From contig NZ_CP121648.1 in NCBI RefSeq assembly GCF_029714205.1, positions 124,001 through 188,000 of the forward strand: a stretch of DNA of 64,000 nt. The letters run 5' to 3'. Shown here one piece after another: positions 35,757 to 43,487 of this stretch. Origin of the DNA: Methylobacterium sp. CB376. Its GTDB lineage: Bacteria; Pseudomonadota; Alphaproteobacteria; Rhizobiales; Beijerinckiaceae. The position numbers were made by a program, and so were the translations under genes. The notes below the pieces were generated by a model. The model had not been told where the DNA came from. It worked only from the letters and a program-made list of their open reading frames with translations, and ran no database searches. Within the stretch, counting starts at the first letter, position 1. Every line of letters begins with the position of its first letter.

Positions 35757-37069
35757 GGTCGCTGCGCGTCAGGCTCTTCGCCATCCTCCTCCTCGCCACC
35801 GGCCTGATCTGGCTCAGCGCGGTTGCCTGGATCTACCTGGGCTCGAGGCGCGAGGTGGAGCAGGTCCTCGACAATCGCCTCCAGGAAGCCGCGCGCATGG
35901 TCAGCTCCCTGGTCGGCGCGGTCGGCGGCACGGGCGCGGACGGGACGCCGCGCACCTTCCCGGCGCCGACGGCCTACGAGCGGCAGCTCTCCTGCCAGAT
36001 CTGGTCCCTCGACGGGCGCATGGTCGCGCGGTCGAGCGGAGCCCCGGAGCGGCGCCTGACCGATGCGCCGGCCGGCTTCTCGGAGCGCGAGGTCGACGGC
36101 GAAACCTGGCGGGTGTTCACGGTGGAGGATGGCGAGAAGGGCGTGCGCGTCATGGTCGGCGACCGCCTCGGCCTGCGCGAACGCCTCGTCACCGACCTCA
36201 TCATGGGTCTGATCACCCCCGCGCTCCTCGTCGTGCCTCTGCTCGGCATGTTGATCTGGGCGAGCCTCGGACGGGGCCTGCGCCCCTTGCGGCTGATGGC
36301 CCGGAACCTCGCGGCTCGCGACGCCGACGACATGAGCGCCATCGACGCGGGCCAGGCCCCGACGGAGGTCCGCCCTCTGGCCGACGCCCTCAACGGGCTG
36401 TTCCTCAAGGTCGAGGCGGCGCGCCGGCACGAACGGGAGGTGACGGCGTTCGCCGCGCACGAGCTGCGCACCCCGCTCGCCGGCCTGAAGACTCAGGCCC
36501 AGGTCGCCATGGCCGCAACGGACCCGGAGGTCGCGAAAGCCGCGCTGCACCAGATTCTCGCGGCCGTGGACCGCACGACGCGCCTCGTCCGCCAGCTCCT
36601 CGACACCGCCCGGCTCGACGCCTCGGGGGAAACCCGGCCTCTGACGGAGGTCGATGTGGGTGCGCTGGTGGCCGAGACCGTGGAAGGTCTGCGAGCACCT
36701 CCCGGCATCCGGACCGTGGTTGACCCCGGGCTGCGTGGCTACACGATGTGGGCCGACCCGGAGAGCCTGCGTCTCGCCGTCCGAAACCTGCACGAGAACG
36801 CCGTGCAGCACATGCAGGCCGGGCTGGTGGAATGGGCCGCGCGGCCGGGCGGCGGGGGCGTCGTCGTGCGCGACGAGGGACCCGGCATCCCCGAGGAGGA
36901 GTTGCCGCACGCCATGAAGCGCTTCTTTCGCGGCCGCCACAAGAGCGCGACGGGAAGCGGGCTCGGCCTGGCCATCGCAGAGATGGCATCCCGCCGGAGC
37001 GGGTTGAGCCTGCGCCTCCGCAATCGACCGGACCGGCAGGGGCTGGAGGCGGAGATCGTCCGGGGCTGA
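35753..37069 (+). CDS. Sensor histidine kinase (QseC/TctE-like)
   Basis: 438 residues. Two membrane helices (about 8-28 and 152-174) flank a periplasmic sensor of about 120 residues. A HAMP-like linker, a HisKA segment with FAAHELRTPLAGLKTQ (His near 227), and an HATPase domain with an N-box (VRNLHENAVQHM), DEGPGIPEEE and GSGLGLAIAEM follow. All boxes are present, so it should be active. It pairs with the upstream regulator by a 4-base overlap. The signal is unknown; cysteine is scarce in the sensor domain. Confidence 0.92.
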   Translation: MRSLRVRLFAILLLATGLIWLSAVAWIYLGSRREVEQVLDNRLQEAARMVSSLVGAVGGTGADGTPRTFPAPTAYERQLSCQIWSLDGRMVARSSGAPERRLTDAPAGFSEREVDGETWRVFTVEDGEKGVRVMVGDRLGLRERLVTDLIMGLITPALLVVPLLGMLIWASLGRGLRPLRLMARNLAARDADDMSAIDAGQAPTEVRPLADALNGLFLKVEAARRHEREVTAFAAHELRTPLAGLKTQAQVAMAATDPEVAKAALHQILAAVDRTTRLVRQLLDTARLDASGETRPLTEVDVGALVAETVEGLRAPPGIRTVVDPGLRGYTMWADPESLRLAVRNLHENAVQHMQAGLVEWAARPGGGGVVVRDEGPGIPEEELPHAMKRFFRGRHKSATGSGLGLAIAEMASRRSGLSLRLRNRPDRQGLEAEIVRG

Positions 37070-37128
37070 TCACGCCCCGGGCACTCGCTCGGCAACGCGC
37101 TCTTGCAGGTTCGGGCGGACCACCTCAA

Positions 37129-37184
37129 ACGACATCCGGTTGATTGCTTCGCCATCCCGAAGGGATCAAGCGGATGTGGTATGA
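37129..37184. repeat. Palindromic intergenic repeat, copy 1
   Basis: Starts ACGACATCCGGTTGATTGCT and ends with CGGATGTGGTATGA, with an inner hairpin (CATCCC/GGGATC-like). Its first 25 bases recur, in inverted orientation, in the element at 55960-56001. It lies between convergent genes (histidine kinase and GlcG-like). Confidence 0.65.
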
Positions 37185-37209
37185 CACGCCCGATCCGGTC
37201 TCGGCGGCT

Positions 37210-37725
37210 TCAGAAATCCAGCTTGTCCCGCACCGCCTCGATGCCGGCGGCGGCGCAGGCATCGTCCTTGTCGCCCCCCGGCGCGCCGGAGACCCCGACC
37301 GCGCCGACGATGCCCCCGCCCGCCTCGATGGGCAGGCCGCCGGCCATGGCGACCACGTTCGGCAATCGTCCGAGCCCGGCATCGAGGCGCTTCGTCTCGA
37401 TGCCCTTGGCGAACTCCGCCGTGGAGCTGCGAAAACTCAACGCGGTGTAGGCCTTGGACGAGGCCGTGGTCGCCGCGGGCAGGCCGGCGAAGCGGTCGCG
37501 CAGCAGCACGAGGGGTGCGCCGAACCGGTCCATCACCACGATCGCGACCTGAAGCCCGTCCTCTCGGCACCTCCTCAAGGCCGCCTGGGCGATCTCGAAG
37601 GCGATGTCGGGCGAGACCGACTTGTAGGTGACGAGGGCCTCCTCCGCGGCGGCCGGGCGGGCGAGGAACACGCTCGCGAAGGCGACGAAGACCGCGCGCC
37701 GGATGATCGCCTTACGGCCGCACAT
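37210..37725 (-). CDS. GlcG/HbpS-family protein, exported
   Basis: 171 residues. The signal peptide (AVFVAFASVFLARPAAA) is followed by a GlcG/HbpS domain: AIVVMDRFGAPLVLLRDRFAG and the glycine-rich GLPIEAGGGIVGAVGVSGAPG. HbpS-type relatives bind haem or small ligands; the function in sulfur clusters is not settled. It is the last gene of the sox operon and overlaps the preceding DsrE-like gene by 14 bases. Confidence 0.82.
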   Translation of the reverse strand: MCGRKAIIRRAVFVAFASVFLARPAAAEEALVTYKSVSPDIAFEIAQAALRRCREDGLQVAIVVMDRFGAPLVLLRDRFAGLPAATTASSKAYTALSFRSSTAEFAKGIETKRLDAGLGRLPNVVAMAGGLPIEAGGGIVGAVGVSGAPGGDKDDACAAAGIEAVRDKLDF

Positions 37726-38167
37726 AGCTCCACCCCTGCTCCTGCCGCTCCATGATCTGCACCACTCCGGAGGGCACGATCGTCGCCTGCGGCAGCAGCG
37801 TGATCGGGTGCCCCTCGGCTCTCTCCATGGCGGTCTTCGTGTTGTTGCAGGCCGAGAACTGGACCTTCGCCGGGAAGCCGTAATCGGCGAAATGCGCGAT
37901 CCGGTCGGCCACCGTCGATTTGTCGGCCCGGTACATGGCGAGGCCCGGTCCGAAGGCGACGATGTCGATCTCCACCTGTTCGTTCTTGGCGCGGTAGTGG
38001 TCGACGACGTTGGTGGCGTTGTTGAGCGTGAGGTTCATCGTGGCCGGATCGGCCGTGTCCACCTGGAACACGACGCGATGCCCCCCGCGTCCCTCGGCGG
38101 CCGAGACCGGGGCGGCGGCGAGCCCGGCCAGCAGGAACAGGATCAGGCGTCGAGCGGGCTGTCGCAT
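37712..38167 (-). CDS. Exported DsrE-like protein 1
   Basis: 151 residues with signal peptide (RRLILFLLAGLAAAPVSAAEG). The DsrE/F-like fold is recognised from HRVVFQVDTADPATMNLTLNNATNVVDHY, VEIDIVAFGPGLAMY and the single Cys in VQFSACNNTK (near residue 107), the position used for sulfur relay in DsrE/TusD. Cytosolic DsrE proteins are familiar; an exported one is less common. It follows the second DsrE-like gene by 13 bases and overlaps the GlcG-like gene. A periplasmic sulfur carrier role is inferred. Confidence 0.8.
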   Translation of the reverse strand: MRQPARRLILFLLAGLAAAPVSAAEGRGGHRVVFQVDTADPATMNLTLNNATNVVDHYRAKNEQVEIDIVAFGPGLAMYRADKSTVADRIAHFADYGFPAKVQFSACNNTKTAMERAEGHPITLLPQATIVPSGVVQIMERQEQGWSYVRP

Positions 38168-38180
38168 GGCGGATCCCCGA

Positions 38181-38648
38181 TCAGGGCCGGACCAGGATGT
38201 ACCCGGCCTCGGCGAGCGTCATGAGTTGCACCACCCCGGCCTCGACCGGGATGGCGTGCGGATTGAGCGCCGGCCGCTGCCCGGTCGCACGGGCGACAGT
38301 CTCGACGGTGTTCATGCAGATGTCGAAGCGCACGCCCTGCGAGACGAGGCTGTCGACGCCGGCCCGGTGCGGGCTCTCCGCCCGCAGGATGTCGATGCCG
38401 GGTCCGAAGGCGACGACCTCGATGGCGACCTTGTCCGGTCCGTAGGCCTTGAGCACGTTGTTGGCGACGCTGAGCACGAGATCCTGCCGATGCGGCTCGC
38501 GCTCGGAGAGCTGGAGGGCGAGGCGATGCTCGGCGAAGGCCGATACCTCCGGCGCCGGGCCGCCACCGACGGTCCCGGCCGCCTGCGCGGCGACCGGGGC
38601 CAGGGCCGCGCCGAGCAGCAGCCTGCGCGGGAGGCCGAACCGGCTCAC
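38181..38648 (-). CDS. Exported DsrE-like protein 2
   Basis: 155 residues with a signal peptide (RRLLLGAALAPVAAQAAG). DsrE-like elements match the neighbouring paralogue: DLVLSVANNVLKAYG, VAIEVVAFGPGIDIL and the Cys in VRFDICMNTVE (about 107). The paired genes suggest a heteromeric complex, like DsrE with DsrF, but in the periplasm. It overlaps the soxB stop by four bases, so it belongs to the sox operon. Confidence 0.8.
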   Translation of the reverse strand: MSRFGLPRRLLLGAALAPVAAQAAGTVGGGPAPEVSAFAEHRLALQLSEREPHRQDLVLSVANNVLKAYGPDKVAIEVVAFGPGIDILRAESPHRAGVDSLVSQGVRFDICMNTVETVARATGQRPALNPHAIPVEAGVVQLMTLAEAGYILVRP

Positions 38649-40423
38649 GCCGCTTTGCCGTAGCCGGGATTGTCCGCCACGCCTCCGACCTCGACCGGCT
38701 TGTCGGCGGACAGGGTGGCCTTGCCCGAGCGACCGAGATGAGCCTCCAGCACCTCCCAGACCGGCTTGCCCTCCTGCGGGTTCACCGAGGCCCAGCCCGC
38801 CACCTTGTAGGTCTTGGCCGGATCGAGGGGGCCGCCCCCGGTGAGGGTGAGGTTCGAGAGGCGCTTGCCGCTCTCGGCCCCAGGCTCGCAGCGGTAGCTC
38901 AGGCCGCCGACGCGGACCATGTCGCCGCCCTGCTGGTAGTACGGGTCCGGGTTGAAGAGGTTGTCGCAGATATCCTCCATGATCGAATGGATCTGCGCGC
39001 CGGTCATCGGCTGGACGTAGACCTCCGAATAGGTCGTCGCGGTCTGCGCCAGCAGGTCGGCCGCCGTGATGTCGCCGCCGGCGAGCGTCGTCGTGCCCCA
39101 GCGAAAGCCCGGCGACAGGGAGATCTGCGCGTCGAGCTGCGCCCGCAGGGCATCGCAGAGCAGGTGGTCCATCGTGCCGGTGAAATTGCCCCGGCGGTAG
39201 AGCATGTCCCCGGCGGTGGCGAGGCGCCGCCCAAACGCGGCCGCGTGCGGGGCTTCGAGGGAGGTGATCAACGCCTCCATCTCGGCATCGGGCTTCAGGA
39301 GGTCGGCGAAGACCGGGAGCAGGCGGTAGCGGATGCCCCGCAGGGAGCCCGGGGCGAGGTCGAGATCGACCACCGCCAGGAACTTGCCGTTGGAGCCGGC
39401 ATTCGAGACCAGCGTCTTGCCCCGGGAATTCGTCACCGCGACGGGCTCGGGCACCGCGTCGTGGGTGTGGCCGCCGAGGATCAGGTCGATGCCGGAGACC
39501 CGGCTCGCCAGCTTCAGATCGACATCCATGCCGTTGTGAGAGAGCAGCACCACGGCATCGACCTTCTCCTTCGTCCGCAGGTCGTCCACCAGGGTTTGGA
39601 GTTCGGCGTCGCGGATGCCGAAGGTCCAGTCCGGCGTGAAGCGCTTCGGGTGGGCGATCGGCACGTAGGGGAATGCTTGACCGATGATCGCCACACGGCG
39701 GTCGCCGAACGCCTTCACCGTCGCCGGCTTGAATACCCGGCCGGAGGCGGAATCGAAGGCCGGCGCCTCGTTGAAGGCCGCTTCCTCCGTGAGGAACACG
39801 TTCTGCGCCAGGAACTCGCCCTTGAAGCGGTCGAGGTTGGCGCGCACCCCGTCCTGCCCGTAGGTGAACTCCCAGTGGCCGGTCATCGCCTCGATGCCCA
39901 GCAGGTTGGCCGCCTCGACCATGTCGGCGCCCTTGCGGGCGTTCGAGAGGCCGCTGCCCTGCCAGAGGTCGCCGCCGTCGACGAGCATGGCTCGGCCTCC
40001 CGGCGCCTCGGCGCGCAGGCGGGCGACGAGGCTCTTCAGGTGCGCGAAGCCGCCGAGCCGGCCGTAGCGTCTCGCGCCCTCCTCGAAGTCGAGATAGGTG
40101 AAGGCGTAGGCCTCCCGGCTGCCGGGGGCGATGCCGAACCGCTTCAGGAACGCCTCGCCGACGAGGTGCGGCGGGCGGCCCCGCATCGCGCCGATCCCGA
40201 TGTTGACGCTCGGCTCCCGGAACAGGATCGGCCGCAGCTGCGCATGGGTGTCGGTCATGTGCAGGAGGCGCCCATTGCCGAACGGTTCAAGGTCGTAGAG
40301 CCCGGCACCGGCGTCCTGCGCCAGGGCGCGGCGCCACAGGAACGGCAGCGCCAGGGCCGCCCCCGCCTGGAGGAGCCGCCGCCGGGGCAGGCCGGCATTC
40401 GATCCGTCGAAGTCGCGCGTCAT
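38645..40423 (-). CDS. soxB: Thiosulfohydrolase SoxB
   Basis: 592-residue periplasmic enzyme that hydrolyses the terminal sulfone from SoxY-bound S-sulfonate, releasing sulfate. The N-terminus has a twin-arginine-like signal (PRRRLLQAGAALALP). The dimanganese metallophosphatase motifs follow: LLHMTDTHAQ (about residue 53), VDGGDLWQGSG, TGHWEFTYG, LLSHNGMDVD and GGHTHD. The 5'-nucleotidase-like C-terminal domain is present. The ATG at 40423 overlaps the soxK-like stop by four bases. Full family length, no damage seen. Confidence 0.96.
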   Translation of the reverse strand: MTRDFDGSNAGLPRRRLLQAGAALALPFLWRRALAQDAGAGLYDLEPFGNGRLLHMTDTHAQLRPILFREPSVNIGIGAMRGRPPHLVGEAFLKRFGIAPGSREAYAFTYLDFEEGARRYGRLGGFAHLKSLVARLRAEAPGGRAMLVDGGDLWQGSGLSNARKGADMVEAANLLGIEAMTGHWEFTYGQDGVRANLDRFKGEFLAQNVFLTEEAAFNEAPAFDSASGRVFKPATVKAFGDRRVAIIGQAFPYVPIAHPKRFTPDWTFGIRDAELQTLVDDLRTKEKVDAVVLLSHNGMDVDLKLASRVSGIDLILGGHTHDAVPEPVAVTNSRGKTLVSNAGSNGKFLAVVDLDLAPGSLRGIRYRLLPVFADLLKPDAEMEALITSLEAPHAAAFGRRLATAGDMLYRRGNFTGTMDHLLCDALRAQLDAQISLSPGFRWGTTTLAGGDITAADLLAQTATTYSEVYVQPMTGAQIHSIMEDICDNLFNPDPYYQQGGDMVRVGGLSYRCEPGAESGKRLSNLTLTGGGPLDPAKTYKVAGWASVNPQEGKPVWEVLEAHLGRSGKATLSADKPVEVGGVADNPGYGKAA

Positions 40424-40728
40424 CGGATCACCGCATTCTTCCAGGCGGTCTTCTCCCGCTCGGTCTGGTCGATGGAGGCGCGGGCAAGGGCTTCGGCCTC
40501 CCGGGCCCGGGCGAGAGCCTCGTCGTAGCGGCCCGCCTCGGCGGCGGCCTTGGCGGCGGCGAGCGCCGTCGCCGTGGCGGGCCACTGGTTCTTGTTGGCG
40601 GCGGCCTTGTCGGAGAGCGCCTTGGCCGCCGCATAGGCATCGTTCGCCTCCTGCGCGCCTGCCGCCAGGACGGCCGGGGCCGGGAGCAGGAGGGCGACGA
40701 GGGCGGCGCGGGCGAATGCCGAAACCAT
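40420..40728 (-). CDS. soxK: SoxXA-binding protein SoxK-like
   Basis: 102 residues. A signal peptide (ARAALVALLLPAPAVLA) is followed by an alanine-rich helical domain, ANDAYAAAKALSDKAAANKNQWPATATALAAAKAAAEAGRYDEALARAREAEALA. This matches the small SoxXA-binding protein (SoxK) that joins SoxAX in other sulfur oxidisers. It lies between soxA (8 bases upstream) and soxB (4-base overlap), the position expected for that subunit. The symbol is assigned by pattern and context. Confidence 0.75.
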   Translation of the reverse strand: MVSAFARAALVALLLPAPAVLAAGAQEANDAYAAAKALSDKAAANKNQWPATATALAAAKAAAEAGRYDEALARAREAEALARASIDQTEREKTAWKNAVIR

Positions 40729-40736
40729 GTCGGACC

Positions 40737-41597
40737 TCACGGACGCGCGCCGGGGCCGGAGATCGGCAGCCCGTTGCTCATGAAGGACAGGAAGTAATCG
40801 ACGTCGCGATAGAGGACGTCGTCGGGGGCGAGCGGCGTGCCGCGCACCTGGCTGTTGCAGGACATGTAGCGGCGGGTCGCCGTGCCCATGCCGCCCCATT
40901 CCGAGCGGTAGATCGGCAGGGCCGCGGTGATGCCGAACGCCGGCGCCAGCACCTCGGCGCGGATGCGGTTGCCGGGGTTCTGCACGTGGCAGCTCGCGCA
41001 GGAGAAGTTGAGCTGCCCCCGGCGGGTGTAGAAGTACTGCTTGCCGGCCTCGTAGGCCGCGAGCGCCCGCGGGTCGTTCGGCACCTCGATGGCGAAGGGC
41101 TTGCCGCGCGAGGTGAACGCCATGTAGGCCGTCACGGCGGCCATCTCGTCCTTCACGTAGGAATAAGGCTTCTCGCCGTTCTCGGTGAGGCAGAGGTTGA
41201 CCGCGTATTCGAGCGTCACGACCTCGCCGAGCTTGGCGTCGAAGCGGGGATAGGTCTGACGAATGCCGATGCCGCCGTTCTCGAAACAGTCCGCGAACGT
41301 CTTGCCGTTCTTGAACGGCGTCTCGAACAGCTCCTTGCCCTTGTCGATGGCGAAGTCGTAGGGAGGAAACTCTTCCTTCTCCTCCCATTGCTTGCGCATG
41401 CCCGCGTCCATCGAGTACGGCCCGTTCACGAAGTCCTCGTGCTTCACGTCCGGGAACTTCTCGTAGAAATAGGCCTGGAAGGCCTTCAAGTCGGCCTTGG
41501 GATCGGCCATCTCGGCGGCCGGCGCGCCGGCGATGCCGCTGGCGGTGAGGCCGAGGGCCAGCGCGAACCCGGCCGCCGGAGCGAGGGCGGCACTCAT
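40737..41597 (-). CDS. soxA: Cytochrome SoxA (thiosulfate oxidation)
   Basis: 286 residues with a signal peptide (AAGFALALGLTASGIAGAPAA). SoxA pairs with SoxX to attach thiosulfate to SoxY. One c-haem motif is visible (CASCH, about residue 192), and the cysteine in RRYMSCNSQVRG (about 235) matches the active-site persulfide cysteine haem ligand. Two other cysteines (FADCFENGG and VNLCLTENG) stand where a second haem is found in dihaem SoxA, so this is the single-haem type. It overlaps soxZ by four bases. Confidence 0.95.
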   Translation of the reverse strand: MSAALAPAAGFALALGLTASGIAGAPAAEMADPKADLKAFQAYFYEKFPDVKHEDFVNGPYSMDAGMRKQWEEKEEFPPYDFAIDKGKELFETPFKNGKTFADCFENGGIGIRQTYPRFDAKLGEVVTLEYAVNLCLTENGEKPYSYVKDEMAAVTAYMAFTSRGKPFAIEVPNDPRALAAYEAGKQYFYTRRGQLNFSCASCHVQNPGNRIRAEVLAPAFGITAALPIYRSEWGGMGTATRRYMSCNSQVRGTPLAPDDVLYRDVDYFLSFMSNGLPISGPGARP

Positions 41598-41905
41598 CCG
41601 ATCTTGGCGACGGAGGAATCCGTCTTGCCCAGGTTGTCGGTCCAGGTGACCTTGAGATCGTCGCCCTTCTTGGCGCCCGAGAACTTGAATTTGAGGTACG
41701 GATCCTTGGAGACCGCGGGTCCCCAGAAGGCGGTGAACACCACCTTGCCGCCGTGCTCGAAGGTGACGGTCTCGATGTAGTGCGGGGGGATCAACTCTCC
41801 CTTGGCATCCTTCACGTAGCCGGAATCCATGGGATGCTGGATGAGCGACTGGACATCGGTCTGGTCGCCGCTGGCGGTTGCGCGCACGCGGATGGTGGAT
41901 GGCAT
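41594..41905 (-). CDS. soxZ: Sulfur carrier complex subunit SoxZ
   Basis: 103 residues, cytosolic-looking N-terminus as usual for SoxZ, which is exported with SoxY. The all-beta domain is recognised by IQHPMDSGYVKDAKGELIPP and the conserved HYIETVTFEHGGKVV. It forms the SoxYZ carrier with the product of the gene 28 bases upstream. Confidence 0.95.
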   Translation of the reverse strand: MPSTIRVRATASGDQTDVQSLIQHPMDSGYVKDAKGELIPPHYIETVTFEHGGKVVFTAFWGPAVSKDPYLKFKFSGAKKGDDLKVTWTDNLGKTDSSVAKIG

Positions 41906-41933
41906 CTGTGTTCCTCCCCTGGTGTGATCGTCG

Positions 41934-42422
41934 TCAGCCGCCGCAGCCGCCGACCGTGACCTTCACTTCCCTGGTGGCGCTGTAGAGCTTGCCTCCGGCC
42001 TCCACGACGGCGATGACCGGCGTGGTCTTGGCCATCTTCAGGCGGCTCGCCACGGTGGGGAGCGTGCCGGGCGCGAACTTGTACACGGCCGCGAGCGCGC
42101 TCGGGTTCTCGGCGACGAGGATCGCGATGGAGGTGACGTCCGGCAGGTCGGTGCTGACCGAGACGGGCACGACGGCGCCGTTCTCGGCGATCTCGGGGGC
42201 GTCGAGCTTGACCTTGTCGGAGGCGGTGGCGGCCTGCCCGAACAGCTTCTTCACGGCATCCGCCTCGCCCTTCTGCTTGAAGGCGTCGGCCGGGTAGGCG
42301 GCGTCGGGATTGGCGGAGGCGCGGAGCGGGAGGCAGAAGGAGGCCGCCGCGATGACACTCCCGAGACCCGCCGCCCGGAGGACGAAGCGGCGGTCGAACA
42401 TGTTGCTGTCGTAGGCAGCCAT
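41934..42422 (-). CDS. soxY: Sulfur carrier subunit SoxY
   Basis: 162 residues. A twin-arginine-type signal (FDRRFVLRAAGLGSVIAAASF) leads to a beta domain. The C-terminus is GGCGG, the flexible swinging arm whose Cys carries the sulfur intermediate. Both hallmarks are intact. GGGAGG lies six bases before the ATG. It is the central carrier of the pathway; soxZ follows after 28 bases. Confidence 0.96.
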   Translation of the reverse strand: MAAYDSNMFDRRFVLRAAGLGSVIAAASFCLPLRASANPDAAYPADAFKQKGEADAVKKLFGQAATASDKVKLDAPEIAENGAVVPVSVSTDLPDVTSIAILVAENPSALAAVYKFAPGTLPTVASRLKMAKTTPVIAVVEAGGKLYSATREVKVTVGGCGG

Positions 42423-42435
42423 GACGGCCTCCCTT

Positions 42436-42783
42436 TCAGTACGAATACAGGTACTCGACGATGGACCGGATTTCCCGGTCGGAGAGGAGCAGGTTCCGGC
42501 CGAACGGCGGCATGACCGTCTCCGGATTGCGAAGGGTCTCGTCCCGGATGATCGCGACGACGTCTTCGCGGTTCGGGTAGCGCTGCTTCAGGCCTGCCAG
42601 CGACGGGCCGATATTGCCCGGCAAGTCGCCGCCGGGGATCGCGTGGCAGGAGAGGCAGTTGCCCCGGCCCCGGTCGAACGCGATGGCCTTGCCCTCGGCC
42701 GCGTCGCCCTGCGCCAGGGCAGCGCCGGCCCGGGCAAGGACCAGGGTGGCGACCAGGAGTGCCGTACAGGGATGCCGGCGCAT
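42436..42783 (-). CDS. soxX: Cytochrome SoxX
   Basis: 115 residues. Signal peptide (TALLVATLVLARAGAALA), then one c-haem motif CLSCH (about residue 45) and a methionine ligand in ETVMPPFG. It is the small electron-accepting partner of SoxA. The ATG at 42783 follows a GGAGGAGG ribosome site; a longer reading is not supported. It follows soxD by 20 bases. Confidence 0.93.
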   Translation of the reverse strand: MRRHPCTALLVATLVLARAGAALAQGDAAEGKAIAFDRGRGNCLSCHAIPGGDLPGNIGPSLAGLKQRYPNREDVVAIIRDETLRNPETVMPPFGRNLLLSDREIRSIVEYLYSY

Positions 42784-42803
42784 GGGGGCCTCCTCCGGGG
42801 GCG

Positions 42804-43487
42804 TCATTTCGGCTGCATGTCGTCGAGGGCCCCCGTGGTGCGCGGGGTCAGGGTCTTGCCCTCGGCGGTCGAGGTGATGGTGATCGCCTTCGGATCGCGG
42901 CACTTCGCCATGCAAGGCTCGGCGCGGGTGTCGGGCCGCGGATCCTCCCAGGTGAAGTTGTCGCGGTTGGGCATCCTGACCTTGGGCAGGCTGTCCTTGT
43001 CGGCCACGAAGTCGCCGGGCACCAGGTTGTTGAGGTTCAGGATATAGGCGGTGAGCGCGTAGACCTCGTCAGGCGTCAGGCTGCGCGGGTTCGGAAACGG
43101 CATCGCCCGGTCGATGTAGTCATAGAGAGTCGCCGCGAACGGCCAGTAGCTGCCCACCGTCGGCTCCGGTCGATCCGCCGTCAGGGTGCCTTCGCCGCCC
43201 GCGAGCTTGGGCCAGCGGTCGACGCCCTCGCCGAAAGTGCCGTGGCAGGCGGCGCATTTCTCGGCAAAGACCTCGCTGCCCTGATCGACGCTGCCTTTGC
43301 CTGCCGGAAGCCCGAGGCCGTCATGCCCGCGCACGTCGATGTTCCAGGCGTCGATCTGCGCCTGACTCGGGCGCGTGCCGTAGCCGTAGAGGGGCTTGCC
43401 CCCGGCCGCGGCGGGGCCGGCGAGCGCGAGGAGCGCGCCGAGGGCGAGAAGGGCGTCAAGCGGTCTGGACATCGAACACGCTGCCAT
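42804..43487 (-). CDS. soxD: Cytochrome SoxD (short, single-haem type)
   Basis: 227 residues, shorter than the dihaem Paracoccus SoxD. After a signal peptide (LLALGALLALAGPAAA), SoxD-like features are YGYGTRPSQAQIDAWNIDV, then the only CxxCH, KCAACHGTFGEG, near residue 78. The Met ligand region (DRAMPFPNPRSL) and LTAYILNLNN follow. A late CMAKC pair has no histidine, so it is not a haem site. The protein should pass electrons from SoxC. The start at 43487 has AGGTG at suitable spacing; ATG 43472 is an alternative. It overlaps soxC. Confidence 0.9.
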   Translation of the reverse strand: MAACSMSRPLDALLALGALLALAGPAAAGGKPLYGYGTRPSQAQIDAWNIDVRGHDGLGLPAGKGSVDQGSEVFAEKCAACHGTFGEGVDRWPKLAGGEGTLTADRPEPTVGSYWPFAATLYDYIDRAMPFPNPRSLTPDEVYALTAYILNLNNLVPGDFVADKDSLPKVRMPNRDNFTWEDPRPDTRAEPCMAKCRDPKAITITSTAEGKTLTPRTTGALDDMQPK

